Below the pieces are notes generated by a model. That model was not told the origin of the DNA and did no database searches. It worked only from the letters and a program-made list of their open reading frames with translations. The position numbers and the translations under genes were made by a program. 64,000 nt of DNA from Cryptosporangium arvum DSM 44712 (GTDB lineage Bacteria > Actinomycetota > Actinomycetes > Mycobacteriales > Cryptosporangiaceae). Shown here one piece after another: positions 24,138 through 32,526 of this stretch. Where the stretch lies: NCBI RefSeq assembly GCF_000585375.1, contig NZ_KK073874.1, positions 6,602,894 through 6,666,893 of the forward strand. Reading direction: 5' to 3'. Position 1 is the first letter of the stretch. Each line of letters starts with the position of its first letter.

Positions 24138-25157
24138 ATGTCTGCGGTACCGATCGCCGTGTACGGCGCCACCGGCCACACCGGCCGGGTGGTGGCCACC
24201 GAACTGCTGGCTCGCGGTCATCCGGTCGTCCTGGGCGGGCGGGACGCCGCCGGCCTGATCGAGTTCGCCACCGATCTGGGCGAAGGTGATCGGGTGACGG
24301 TCCGGCCGGCCGCGCTCGACGACCCGGAGGCGTTACGCGCGCTGGCCGCCAGCGCGCCGGTGCTCATCCACTGCGCCGGGCCGTACGCGCTCACCGGCCC
24401 GCCGGTCGTCGCCGCGGCCATCGACGTCGGCACCCACTACATCGACCACGCCGTCGAGGTGCACCACGTCCAGGACCTGTTCGGGTCCTACGCCGGGGCC
24501 GGGGTGCAGATCGTGCCCGGGATGAGCTTCTACGGCGGCCTCGGTGACCTGCTGGCCGCGCTCGCCGCGGACGGCCTGGAGAACGTCGAGAAGGTCACGG
24601 TCGGCTACGCGGTGAGCGGCTGGCGGATGACCACCGGCGCTCGCCGCACCGCCGATCTGCTGATCAACGAGGTCGAGCGGATCACGTTCACCGAGGGTGC
24701 CCAGCGGGTCGGCCCGCTGCCGATGTACACCACGACCTACGTCTTCCCCGCTCCGCTCGGTCCGCGGATGATGATCGGCCCGTTCCCCACCGGCGACGCC
24801 GTGACGATCCCGCGGCACGTCCCCACCGCCGAGGTCGAGGTGCTGCTGACCGCGACGACGTTCACCGAGCCGCAGGTCTTCACGTCCGAACACGTCGACG
24901 ACACCGAGCGCGCCGCGACCGCGTTCACGGTGGCGGCCGAGGTGGTCGCGGGCGGCGTTCACCGCACCGCCCACGTCACCGGTCACGACATCTGGTGGGC
25001 GGGCGCGGTGGCGTCGGTGGAGGCCGCGCTCGACCTCGCGTCGGACCACCACCGCGGGCCGAAGACCGGCGTCCACAGCCCGGCGGAGGCTTTCCCCGCC
25101 GGGCCGTTCCTGCGACGTCTGGAGGAGCTCGGTGCGTTCGTGCTCGCCGTCAGCTGA
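24138..25157 (+). CDS. Saccharopine dehydrogenase-like NAD(P)-binding protein
   Basis: A 339-residue Rossmann protein. The N-terminus IAVYGATGHTGRVVATELLA is a dinucleotide-binding fold of the saccharopine dehydrogenase/trans-enoyl reductase-like type; HCAGPYALTGPPVVAAAIDVG, GTHYIDHA and VPGMSFYGGLGDLLA are characteristic of that group. Reaction and substrate are unknown. GGGGAG lies five bases before the ATG. A perfect SOS-box-like site immediately upstream suggests regulation by LexA or another dyad-binding repressor. The stop shares the palindrome TCAGCTGA with the convergent nuclease gene (8-bp overlap). Confidence 0.8.
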   Translation: MSAVPIAVYGATGHTGRVVATELLARGHPVVLGGRDAAGLIEFATDLGEGDRVTVRPAALDDPEALRALAASAPVLIHCAGPYALTGPPVVAAAIDVGTHYIDHAVEVHHVQDLFGSYAGAGVQIVPGMSFYGGLGDLLAALAADGLENVEKVTVGYAVSGWRMTTGARRTADLLINEVERITFTEGAQRVGPLPMYTTTYVFPAPLGPRMMIGPFPTGDAVTIPRHVPTAEVEVLLTATTFTEPQVFTSEHVDDTERAATAFTVAAEVVAGGVHRTAHVTGHDIWWAGAVASVEAALDLASDHHRGPKTGVHSPAEAFPAGPFLRRLEELGAFVLAVS

Positions 25158-26931
25158 CCGTCAACCGCACCAGCTGCGGGTCGTGGTCGCTGGCCTGATC
25201 GGCGTACTCGGCGTTGACGTGCACGACGTCGTAGGAGTACGCCCGCGCCGCCGCGCGGCTGAGCAGGATGTGGTCGAGCACCTGCGAGTTGCCGTCGAAG
25301 ACGTAGGTGTACCGCTCGGCCACCGGCAGGGTCGCCGGCAGGTCCACCAGTTGCGAGCCGGCCAGCGTCTTCACCGTCGGGGAGAACTCGAAGTCGTTGA
25401 GGTCCCCGACGACCGCGATGCGGGCCTGCGGATCCTTCGCCAGCAACTGCTTCACGAACGTGTTCACCAGCGCCGCCTGCCGGCCGCGCTTGGCCGCCGA
25501 CGACTGCGCCGGGGGCTGGAACCGGCCGAACAGCGGCTGGTCGCCCCCCTTGGAGACGAAGTGGTTCGCGATCACGAAGACCGACCGGCCGCGGAACACG
25601 AACTCGCCGGCCAGCGGCTTGCGGCTGTCGGCCCAGGCGGTGTCGGCCGGGGCGATCCGGCCCGGGTTGAGCGACAGGTGCCCGGCGCTCGTCACCGCGA
25701 CCGGCGTGGCCGCGTCGCCGGCCGGTGCGCTCGCGAACGACACGCCCCGGCTCGCCGCGTACAGGAACCCCACCCGGATGTTGCCGCCCGGCTCACCACC
25801 GTCGGCGTTGTTCACCGGGTCGATCTGGCGGTACGCGTAGGCCGGGCCACCGGCGGCCGTGATCGCCGCGATCAGCGCCCCGTACGTGCGGTCGGCGGCC
25901 ACCGTTCCGTCGTTGGTGGCCCCGGTGTTGTCCTGTACCTCCTCCAGGGCCAGGATGTCGGGCGCGCGCAGGTTCCCGACGATGATCGACGCCAGCCGGG
26001 CGAACTTCGCCGGTGGGTCGTTCGGGTCCAGGTTCTCGACGTTGAACGTGGCCACCGAGACCTCGGCCGCGGAGTCGGCGCGGGTCGTCTCGGGGGCTTT
26101 CGTGCCGGTGAAGGACACGGCCGCGGTCAGGATCACCTTGAAGTTGCCGAAGCCGTAGCTCACCACGCCCTCCGCGGGCCGGGCCGCGGTGGCACCGACG
26201 TCGGCTTTCGGCGGCGCGAAGCCGAGCCCGTCGTCGAGGATGATCCGTTCCGGGTTCGCGTCGTCCGGCCGCACCACGATTCCGCCCCGGACGCTCCGCG
26301 GGCCGGCGCCGCGGCCCCGGTCGCCCAGCACCGGCAGTTCGTTGAACGAGTTCGTGGGGCCCACCGCCACCGCGCCGCCGACCCGAACCCGCATCGACTC
26401 CAGCGACTCGTAGAAGTCGATGCCGTCGGTGGCCGGGTCGAATTTCCCGCCGGCCTCGACGTCGCCCTTCGCGTCGTCGTCGATCACGGTCGTCGGGGGG
26501 CGCCGGCCACCGGCACCGAGCACGGTCGGCGCGGGCAGCGGGTTGCCGGCGGAGGTGACGGTGACGGTCGGCGTCGTCAGCTCGGTGGTCGTCAGGTTGG
26601 CGGTGCCGTCGGCACCGCCCGGCCGGAACTCGGTGACGGTGCCCTCGACGGTGACCGCGTCGCCGACCGCGACGGTCGGCGCCGTGCCGGTGAACACCAG
26701 GATCGCCTCGGACGTGCGCTGATCCCGGTCCGGCCGCGGGTCCTGCAGGTAGAAGCCGTTGGACGCCTTCGCGGTGACGACGCCCGGAACACTCACCACG
26801 GTGCCGCGCAGCGGCGAGACGTGGGCGGTTCCCTGCACGTCGTGGATCCGTGTTGCGGTCGCGGCCTGCGCGGGTGCGCTCACGAGCACACCGCCCACGA
26901 GCACCAGGCCCAGAGCAGTTCGTCTCAACAT
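25150..26931 (-). CDS. Secreted extracellular nuclease (endonuclease/exonuclease/phosphatase family)
   Basis: A 593-residue exported protein. The signal peptide ends near residue 22 (SAPAQA). Residues about 28-110 form an OB-like lamin-tail-associated nuclease N-domain (GTAHVSPLRGTVVSVPGVVT). The EEP nuclease core follows, with SVATFNVENLD, ILALEEVQDN, IVNHF-equivalent VFVIANHFVS, VVGDLNDFE and the C-terminal ASDHDPQLVRL, which supplies the catalytic histidine. This is the ExeM/NucH-like architecture that degrades extracellular DNA. No clear Shine-Dalgarno precedes the ATG at 26929-26931; TAATAC lies close by, so it may be leaderless. Confidence 0.87.
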   Translation of the reverse strand: MLRRTALGLVLVGGVLVSAPAQAATATRIHDVQGTAHVSPLRGTVVSVPGVVTAKASNGFYLQDPRPDRDQRTSEAILVFTGTAPTVAVGDAVTVEGTVTEFRPGGADGTANLTTTELTTPTVTVTSAGNPLPAPTVLGAGGRRPPTTVIDDDAKGDVEAGGKFDPATDGIDFYESLESMRVRVGGAVAVGPTNSFNELPVLGDRGRGAGPRSVRGGIVVRPDDANPERIILDDGLGFAPPKADVGATAARPAEGVVSYGFGNFKVILTAAVSFTGTKAPETTRADSAAEVSVATFNVENLDPNDPPAKFARLASIIVGNLRAPDILALEEVQDNTGATNDGTVAADRTYGALIAAITAAGGPAYAYRQIDPVNNADGGEPGGNIRVGFLYAASRGVSFASAPAGDAATPVAVTSAGHLSLNPGRIAPADTAWADSRKPLAGEFVFRGRSVFVIANHFVSKGGDQPLFGRFQPPAQSSAAKRGRQAALVNTFVKQLLAKDPQARIAVVGDLNDFEFSPTVKTLAGSQLVDLPATLPVAERYTYVFDGNSQVLDHILLSRAAARAYSYDVVHVNAEYADQASDHDPQLVRLTVS

Positions 26932-26998
26932 GCGGGTATTACGCCATACCAGTTCCGGACAAGCCCGCACATCCGCGAACTGTTGGCCTAATGGACTA

Positions 26999-27199
26999 TC
27001 AGCTCTGGGAATCCGGACACGGGAACGACTGGCCGCACCAGTCACACACTCCGCCGGCCGGAACGTGCAGCCGGCGGAGGGTTTCCCGGGCCGCGGCCCG
27101 CTCCGCGGCCAACTCCTCGAGCGTCAGCCCCGCATCCAGCTCGTCACCGGGACGGGTCCCCCACCCGTCCGTCCGGCGCCGATCGTCACCACCGCTCAT
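26999..27199 (-). CDS. Small cysteine-motif protein, unknown function
   Basis: A 66-residue soluble protein with an acidic helical middle (LTLEELAAERAAARETLRRL) and a C-terminal HVPAGGVCDWCGQSFPCPDS, where one His and three Cys could bind zinc or iron. I chose the ATG at 27197-27199; a GTG precedes it directly. It begins 20 bp after the stop of another small gene on the same strand, so both probably come from one transcript. Not recognised. Confidence 0.6.
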   Translation of the reverse strand: MSGGDDRRRTDGWGTRPGDELDAGLTLEELAAERAAARETLRRLHVPAGGVCDWCGQSFPCPDSQS

Positions 27200-27219
27200 C
27201 ACGCCACCGCTCTGGACCG

Positions 27220-27444
27220 TCAACGGCCCGGCGCCATCGCGACGAGCAGGGCGGGCACCAGCCGCACCAGCCATCGGAGGTCACCCCCCGGCACACCGAC
27301 CGCGGTCGCGGCGTCCAGTTCGGCGGCGTCCACGACCGCCTGGCGCCCCGGCACCGGGCGACGGCGTGTCACTCGCGCGCGGTCGTCCTTTCCGGAGGCT
27401 GATCTGACCAATTCCACCAACACCGTGGTTTCGCGGTTCTCCAT
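27220..27444 (-). CDS. Small protein, unknown function
   Basis: A 74-residue protein with a charged N-terminal half (MENRETTVLVELVRSASGKD, RARVTRRRPVPGR) and a hydrophobic C-terminus (LRWLVRLVPALLVAMAPGR) that could sit at the membrane. A good ribosome site, AGGGGG, lies eight bases before the ATG. It is the first gene of a two-gene unit with the cysteine-motif protein. No family recognised. Confidence 0.5.
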   Translation of the reverse strand: MENRETTVLVELVRSASGKDDRARVTRRRPVPGRQAVVDAAELDAATAVGVPGGDLRWLVRLVPALLVAMAPGR

Positions 27445-27528
27445 GGCGTTTTCCCCCTGGATCTCGACCCTCTCTCCTGGCTTAACGAGACCCTCGGCTC
27501 AGAGCGACGATCAACTCGGTCGTTTGAC

Positions 27529-27565
27529 CCAGAAATCTGGTCGAGGTGTCCGTTGAGTGATCAAC
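27529..27565. promoter_or_regulatory. Two small dyads in divergent promoter region
   Basis: CCAGAAATCTGG (27529-27540) is a 5-bp-arm palindrome, and GTTGA-GTGA-TCAAC (27552-27565) a second. They lie between the small-protein unit and the phosphatase gene. TTGACC (27524-27529) could be a -35, but no matching -10 is evident. Confidence 0.3.
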
Positions 27566-27648
27566 ATTGCTCTGAACGGAGGAACGGCACCACCGTGCAC
27601 ACCCCCAGTCGTACGGTTGACCCGGTCGTGCGGGCGAGAGGGGCACCG

Positions 27649-28404
27649 ATGGCGGAGCGCGTCGTCACGTTGGAGGGCGCGAGCAACGTCCGCGACCTCG
27701 GTGGTCTGCGTACCGCCGACGGGCGCCGCACCCGGTTCGGCCGGCTGTACCGCTCGGACTCACCGTCCGAACTCACCCCCGACGACGTGCGCGCGCTGGT
27801 CGACGACCGGGGGCTGCGGCACGTGGTGGATCTGCGCTCGCGCGAAGAGGTGGAGCGCGACGGTCCCGGCCCGCTCGAGCGCGCCGGTCTCGCCTACGCC
27901 AACCACTGGATGAGCAGCGACCCCGGGGTCGGCCAGGTCGTGCCGGAGATCATGCGCGGCAACCTGTCCGGCCACTACCTGGGCTACCTGGGTTCGGGCG
28001 CCGAGCGGGTGGTCGCCGCCGCGCGGTTGCTCGCCGACCCCGGCAACCACCCCGCGCTCGTGCACTGCGCGGCCGGCAAGGACCGCACCGGCACCCTCGT
28101 CGCGCTCCTCCTCGACGCGGTGGGCGTGCGCCCCGAGGAGATCGCGGCCGATTACGCGCTGACCGACGCGAACATGGGCGCGGTCTTCGAGCGTGTCGTG
28201 CGCCGGCTCGAAGCGTCCGGCGGACCCCTGCCGACGGTGAGCCGTGATCTGCCCGACGAATCCCGGCGTGCCCGCGCGGAGACGATGGCCGAGTTCCTCG
28301 ACCAGCTGACGACGGTGTTCGGGGGTGGGGCGGGGTGGCTTCTCGCTCACGGCTTCCCCGACGAGGAGCTGACGCGGTTCCGCACGGCGTTTCTCGGTGA
28401 TTGA
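27649..28404 (+). CDS. Protein-tyrosine/lipid phosphatase (PtpB-like)
   Basis: A 251-residue cytoplasmic phosphatase. It has the N-terminal NVRDLGGLRT motif and the P-loop HCAAGKDRTG with nucleophile C140 and R146, which together define the Y_phosphatase3 (MptpB-like) family. The lysine in AGKDRTG is typical of members active on phosphoinositides as well as phosphotyrosine. The ATG at 27649 follows GAGAGGGG by five bases; an upstream in-frame ATG at 27553 would add a non-homologous extension through the dyad. It is monocistronic, convergent with the Eis gene across 178 bp that show no other feature. Confidence 0.88.
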   Translation: MAERVVTLEGASNVRDLGGLRTADGRRTRFGRLYRSDSPSELTPDDVRALVDDRGLRHVVDLRSREEVERDGPGPLERAGLAYANHWMSSDPGVGQVVPEIMRGNLSGHYLGYLGSGAERVVAAARLLADPGNHPALVHCAAGKDRTGTLVALLLDAVGVRPEEIAADYALTDANMGAVFERVVRRLEASGGPLPTVSRDLPDESRRARAETMAEFLDQLTTVFGGGAGWLLAHGFPDEELTRFRTAFLGD

Positions 28405-28582
28405 CGGTGGTCGGGCGTCGTCCGGCCGGGCGCGCCGCCAGGCTCGGTGCGTGTGCGTCGGGCGGGGGCCGCGGCTATGTCACGAAGGCGCCCGGGGTGG
28501 CGCTCGGCGTGCCCGGGGGCTTGGCGCGGGTGGCTCTCCCGACCACGAGCTGGCCCCGTTCCGTGGCCGCGCTGGACCCGAT

Positions 28583-29779
28583 TCAGAAGAACGTGCCGCA
28601 GAACGGGGCGGTCGCCGTCGCGAAGAGATCGTCGGCGGTCGGTACCAGCGACAGATCGCCGGTCACACGGCCCGCCGCGGCGAGTTGACGCCAGCTCGTC
28701 CCCCCGAGATACACCGCTCCGAGCGCGGCGACATCCACCGTGAGCTGGGGCTCCGCGGTCGTGGGCTTCGCGCCGGGCGCGCCGATCCAGTACGACCCCG
28801 CGTTCGGCGCCACGACCTCGTCCACGACGCCCACCACGACCTCGCCGGAGCCCCGATACGTCCGCGCGGCCAGTGCCGCACCCACGTCGACGAGGCGGAG
28901 CCAGATCTCGTCCTCGATCGACTCGCTCCGTACCGGCCGTTCGTCGACGAGCATGACGCGTAGCGGGTCGTCCAGCGCGAGCCCGTCGAACTTCACGGTC
29001 TCGACCAGGTCGATCGAGAACAGGTAACGCAGCAGCGAGGCCCGCGCGGTCCCGTCGGCCGTGACGAGGTCGTCGACGACTACCGACTCCTCGTCGCCGG
29101 CCGGGTGGTACCTGACGTATCCGGTCTCGGCGCCGGGCGGCCCGCACACGGCCACCATGGACGGCTGCTTCGCGTCGAGCACCCGTAGCCGCCGGACCGT
29201 CCACCACTCGCCGGTCCGGGAGATCGCGCCCGTCCAGGACGGGTCGATCCGCTCGTAGATCTCCCGTTGCAGCGTCCAGGCGTCGGCGGGGCGGGCGAGC
29301 CGCACGACCTCACCCCCGGCCACGCCGGGGCGCAGCACCGCCCGGCGGGACGCCACCGCGGCGACCTCGAGGCGCCCGGCCACCCCGTAGCCGTACCGCT
29401 CGTAGATGCCACCTTCGGCGGCTCGGAGCGTCGCGATCGCCACGCCCCGCTGCCGGGCGTCGGACAGCTGGGCGTTCATCAGGGCGCGCGCCACCCCGCG
29501 GCGGGTGTGGGTCGGCAGGACGCCGACCCGGGTCACCGCGGCGTGCGGCAGCCGCGCGCCGCCCGGCACGACGACGTGGGTGGTGTAGGACGCGGCCGTG
29601 CCCACCAGCTCGCCGTCGAGGTAACCGCCGAACGTGCGGCCCGGTTCGCTGATCTCGGTGGCCCGGCCCGGGAGCGGCGGCAGCCCCACGAGCGCGATCC
29701 GGAACACCTCGAACGCGGCTTCGACCTCCTCCGGCGTCTCCAGGATCCGGACGGTCGGAGTGGCGGCATCAGAACGCAC
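28583..29779 (-). CDS. eis: Eis-family GNAT N-acetyltransferase
   Basis: A 398-residue enzyme of the Eis family: two tandem GNAT domains plus a sterol-carrier-like C-terminal domain. The acetyl-CoA loop is VTRVGVLPTHTRRGVARALM (about residues 85-105), and GGIYERYGYG follows. The chain ends CGTFF: Eis enzymes use the C-terminal carboxylate of the last phenylalanine as general base, so the intact terminus matters. Such enzymes acetylate aminoglycosides at several positions, and lysines. GTG start with GGAG seven bases upstream. Confidence 0.87.
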   Translation of the reverse strand: MRSDAATPTVRILETPEEVEAAFEVFRIALVGLPPLPGRATEISEPGRTFGGYLDGELVGTAASYTTHVVVPGGARLPHAAVTRVGVLPTHTRRGVARALMNAQLSDARQRGVAIATLRAAEGGIYERYGYGVAGRLEVAAVASRRAVLRPGVAGGEVVRLARPADAWTLQREIYERIDPSWTGAISRTGEWWTVRRLRVLDAKQPSMVAVCGPPGAETGYVRYHPAGDEESVVVDDLVTADGTARASLLRYLFSIDLVETVKFDGLALDDPLRVMLVDERPVRSESIEDEIWLRLVDVGAALAARTYRGSGEVVVGVVDEVVAPNAGSYWIGAPGAKPTTAEPQLTVDVAALGAVYLGGTSWRQLAAAGRVTGDLSLVPTADDLFATATAPFCGTFF

Positions 29780-29811
29780 ACCGCCACTCCATCATCTGCC
29801 CGGCGGAAGTG

Positions 29812-30651
29812 TCACGCCGATTTCAGCGCGGCCGCGACGGCCTCGGAGAGGGTGGTCGGGGCGCGGCCGATGAGGCGGTGCAGGTCACCGCTGTCGACGA
29901 ACAGGTCGCCGATCGACAGGCCGTGGTCGGCGTTGGCGAGCACCGCGGCGAACGGCGCGGGGACGCCGAACCCGGTGAGCGTCTCCGCGTACTCGGCCTC
30001 CGCCAGGTTCTTGTAGACGACCGTCCGGCCGCTCTGGCGGCTGATCTCGGCCGCGAGCTCCGCGAGCGTGAACGCCTCGTCGCCACCCAGCTCGTAGGTC
30101 GAGCCCGGGGTCGGGTCGACGAGCACCGCGGCCGCGGCGGCGGCCAGGTCGGCCCGGGTGGCGCTGGACACCCGGCCGTCGCCGGCGGCGCCGAGGATCG
30201 CGCCGGTCGCGAGGAACTGCTCGATCTGACCGGTGTGGTTCTCCAGGTACCAGCCGTTACGCAGGAACACGGACGGGATGCCCGACGCGGCGATCGCCTG
30301 CTCGGTCGGCGCGTGCTTGCCCGACATCAGCGTGAGGCTGCTGGTGTCGGCGCGCAGGCCGCTGGTGTACACGATCAGCCCGACGCCGGCCGCGCGGGCG
30401 GCGTCGACCACGTTCGTGTGCTGTTCGAGCGTGTCACCGGAGATGAACAGCAGTTTGTCGGTGCCGGCGAAGGCCGGGGCCAGGGTCTCGGGGCGGTCGT
30501 AGTCGGCCTCGACCACGCGGACGCCGAGGTCGGCGGCTTTCGAGGGGGTCCGTACGGCGGCGGTGATCTCACTCGCCGGGACGCCCCGGTCGAGCAGCTC
30601 GGCGATGACCAGACGGCCGAGGTGGCCGGTTGCGGCGGTGACGGTGATCAC
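29812..30651 (-). CDS. qorB: NAD(P)H:quinone oxidoreductase, QorB/NmrA-like SDR
   Basis: A 279-residue atypical short-chain dehydrogenase. N-terminal TAATGHLGRLVIAELLDRG binds NAD(P)H; DKLLFISGDTLEQHTNVVDA, VYTSGLRAD and FLRNGWYLENHT match the QorB/YtfG (NAD(P)H:quinone oxidoreductase 2) family. It would reduce quinones by two electrons and protect against redox cycling. GTG start with AGGAG upstream. It is divergent from an HxlR-type regulator across a short promoter region with two dyads, the arrangement known for qor2/qorR in Corynebacterium. Confidence 0.85.
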   Translation of the reverse strand: MITVTAATGHLGRLVIAELLDRGVPASEITAAVRTPSKAADLGVRVVEADYDRPETLAPAFAGTDKLLFISGDTLEQHTNVVDAARAAGVGLIVYTSGLRADTSSLTLMSGKHAPTEQAIAASGIPSVFLRNGWYLENHTGQIEQFLATGAILGAAGDGRVSSATRADLAAAAAAVLVDPTPGSTYELGGDEAFTLAELAAEISRQSGRTVVYKNLAEAEYAETLTGFGVPAPFAAVLANADHGLSIGDLFVDSGDLHRLIGRAPTTLSEAVAAALKSA

Positions 30652-30697
30652 GACGTTCTCCTCTGACGAACCAATCGATCACCCCTAGCTTGTACTA

Positions 30698-30735
30698 ACT
30701 TTTCGAAAGTGCAAACTGCGAGTGAGTACACTCGC
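30698..30735. promoter_or_regulatory. Two dyads between qorB and its HxlR regulator
   Basis: ACTTT-TCG-AAAGT (30698-30710) and GCGAGTG-AGTA-CACTCGC (30718-30735) are both perfect inverted repeats. The first overlaps the likely qorB promoter (TTGCAC on the minus strand near 30711-30716). The second ends three bases before the regulator GTG. They are likely operators for the HxlR protein, giving both autorepression and qorB control. Confidence 0.55.
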
Positions 30736-30738
30736 GGT

Positions 30739-31119
30739 GTGGACGACGACATGCACGAGCTGGTCGCGGACGTGTTCGCGCGTGGCTGCACGTCGCGGAA
30801 GACGCTGGAGAGCATCACCGGCAAGTGGGGTGTGCTCGCGCTGGTCGCGCTGCGCGAGGGCGCCTACCGCTTCAACGCGCTGCGCCGCCGGGTCGACGGG
30901 GTGAGCGAGAAGATGCTCGCCCAGACCCTGCAGACGCTCGAGCGCGACGGGCTCGTGCACCGCGAGGTGCTGGCGACGATCCCGGCGCGGGTCGAGTACA
31001 CGCTGACGCCGCTCGGCACCGAGATCTCCGAGCAGCTGTTCGCGCTCGTCCAACTGCTCGAAGCCCGGGTCCCCCAGGTCGCCGAGGCCCAGGCCACCTA
31101 CGACGCCCGGCCCAAGTAG
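30739..31119 (+). CDS. HxlR-family redox-type transcriptional regulator
   Basis: A 126-residue winged-helix protein: TGKWGVLALVALREGAYRFN, RFNALRRRVDGVSEKMLAQT, and a wing VHREVLATIPARVEYTLTP. With the GTG at 30739 its only cysteine falls at residue 17 (FARGC), the position of the redox-sensing Cys of Corynebacterium QorR. No ribosome site is visible, so translation may be leaderless from that GTG; an alternative GTG at 30709 would put the start inside the first dyad. Predicted to repress qorB until the cysteine is oxidised or modified. Confidence 0.85.
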   Translation: MDDDMHELVADVFARGCTSRKTLESITGKWGVLALVALREGAYRFNALRRRVDGVSEKMLAQTLQTLERDGLVHREVLATIPARVEYTLTPLGTEISEQLFALVQLLEARVPQVAEAQATYDARPK

Positions 31120-31183
31120 GCCCCGGGCACCAGCAGACACCCGGCCCACCAGGCCCCGGGCGACCGCGGACGCCCGGCCCGGA
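31118..31183. repeat. Imperfect 33-bp tandem duplication
   Basis: Two adjacent 33-bp copies (31118-31150 and 31151-31183) share AGGCCCCGGGC at the start and CCCGGCCC near the end, with point differences between. The second copy contributes the left arm of the hairpin terminator. It lies directly after the regulator stop. Confidence 0.5.
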
Positions 31184-31196
31184 TCGGGCCGGGCGT
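31170..31196. terminator. Hairpin terminator between convergent genes
   Basis: A perfect 12-bp stem, ACGCCCGGCCCG (31170-31181) with CGGGCCGGGCGT (31185-31196), around GAT. It lies between the HxlR gene and the convergent binding-protein gene. No U-tract on either side, so it is an L-shaped terminator that could work in both directions. Confidence 0.65.
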
Positions 31197-31210
31197 CAAG
31201 AAAACACCGC

Positions 31211-32488
31211 TCAGGCGGACGGGATACCGCTCGCCGGCGGAGCCGCCGGCGTGCCGGTGTAGGGCTCGACCGGCCCACTCCCCGTGTCGGTGACGTACGG
31301 GGTGTCGACGAGCGCCTGCTTACCACCCTTGATCACCGAGATCTGGGTGCCGCTGAACCCGGAGTGGTCGTCCTTCGAGTACCGCATCGGCACCAGCGAC
31401 GGACCCTCGAACCCACCCTTCTCGATCGCCGAGAGCAGGCCCTCGCGCGTGAGGTCCTTGCCCGCCGCCTGCAGTGCCTGCACGAACGTGTAGCCGACCG
31501 CCATGCCGAAGAGCGTGTTGACCTCGAACGCGGTGTTGCCGTTGTACTTGGCGTTGACGTCCTTGAACAGCTTCGTCCAGGGGTTCGCCTCGTCCAGCGG
31601 GCTGGGCAGGTACCCCGAGGTCACGTAACCCTCGAGCAGGAGCGGCGCCGGCTTGCCGAGCAGCGCGGACAGCCCGACGAAGTCGCCGCCGACGCTGCTG
31701 CCGACCCACTGGGCCCGGTAGCCGAGCTTCGCGGCGGTCCCCAGCGTGAGCGCGGTGAACGGGGTGATCGTCGCGAGCACGTTGACCTGGCACCCGGCCG
31801 CCTTCAACGCCCCCACCTGCGGTGCGACGTTGGTGTTCGTCGGGACGTAGTTCTGCTTCGCGGCCACCGGCCCGAGCACGGTCTCCACGCCCTTCAGAGC
31901 GTCGGCACCGAAGTCGTCGTTCTGGCCGAAGAAGCAGACCTTCCGCCCGGGGAACGTCTTCTTGACGTAGTTCGCCAGCACCTTCGACTCGGTCACGTAG
32001 TCCACGTTGAACCCGAACGTCGACGGGTACTTCGACGGCTGGTTGAACAGCGCGCTGCCGGACGAGACGAACAGGTCGGGCACCTTGTTGGTCTTCAGGA
32101 AGTCGAGCACCCCGCCGTGCGTGGGGGTGCCGAGCCCGTTGAGGATCGCGAAGACCTTGTCCTGCAGGACGAGCTGACGCACGACCTCCTGCGTCTTCGC
32201 CGGGTTGTAGGCGTCGTCGACGACCTTGTACTCGATCTTGCGGCCGTTCACGCCGCCCTTCTCGTTGACGTAGTCGAAGTACGCCTTGGTGGCGGCGGAG
32301 ATCTTCGAGTAGCCCGCGGCGGCCCGTCCGGTGAGCGGCTGGTGCGTGCCGACGAGGATCGTGGAGTCGGTGACGCCGGGCACGGCGGCGCCGTTCCCGC
32401 CCGGCGAGTTCTCGGCACAGGCCGCGCCGGTCAGTACGAGCGCCAGCGCGGCGGTGACGGCGACACCGCGCCGTAGTCGTCGAGGCAT
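31211..32488 (-). CDS. Lipoprotein substrate-binding protein of branched-chain-type ABC importer
   Basis: A 425-residue periplasmic-binding-protein-like lipoprotein. Signal peptide with lipobox LTGAAC, acylated Cys at residue 24. The mature part is a type I solute-binding fold: TILVGTHQPLTGRAAAGYSK, FDYVNEKGGVNGRKIEYKVV, LGTPTHGGVLDFL and CFFGQNDDFGADALKG are LivK-family features. Such proteins bind branched-chain amino acids, but also amides, urea or aromatic compounds. GAGAGG lies seven bases before the ATG. It is the last gene of a five-gene operon, 38 bp after the LivM-type permease. Confidence 0.88.
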   Translation of the reverse strand: MPRRLRRGVAVTAALALVLTGAACAENSPGGNGAAVPGVTDSTILVGTHQPLTGRAAAGYSKISAATKAYFDYVNEKGGVNGRKIEYKVVDDAYNPAKTQEVVRQLVLQDKVFAILNGLGTPTHGGVLDFLKTNKVPDLFVSSGSALFNQPSKYPSTFGFNVDYVTESKVLANYVKKTFPGRKVCFFGQNDDFGADALKGVETVLGPVAAKQNYVPTNTNVAPQVGALKAAGCQVNVLATITPFTALTLGTAAKLGYRAQWVGSSVGGDFVGLSALLGKPAPLLLEGYVTSGYLPSPLDEANPWTKLFKDVNAKYNGNTAFEVNTLFGMAVGYTFVQALQAAGKDLTREGLLSAIEKGGFEGPSLVPMRYSKDDHSGFSGTQISVIKGGKQALVDTPYVTDTGSGPVEPYTGTPAAPPASGIPSA

Positions 32489-32526
32489 TGTCGACCTCTC
32501 TCTGGGATGGGGGTGGGACAGCGGCG

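Noticed and set aside
27553-27648. Longer N-terminus of the tyrosine phosphatase starting at 27553
   Set aside because: The added 32 residues are not part of the family, run through a dyad, and the ATG at 27649 has a far better ribosome site.
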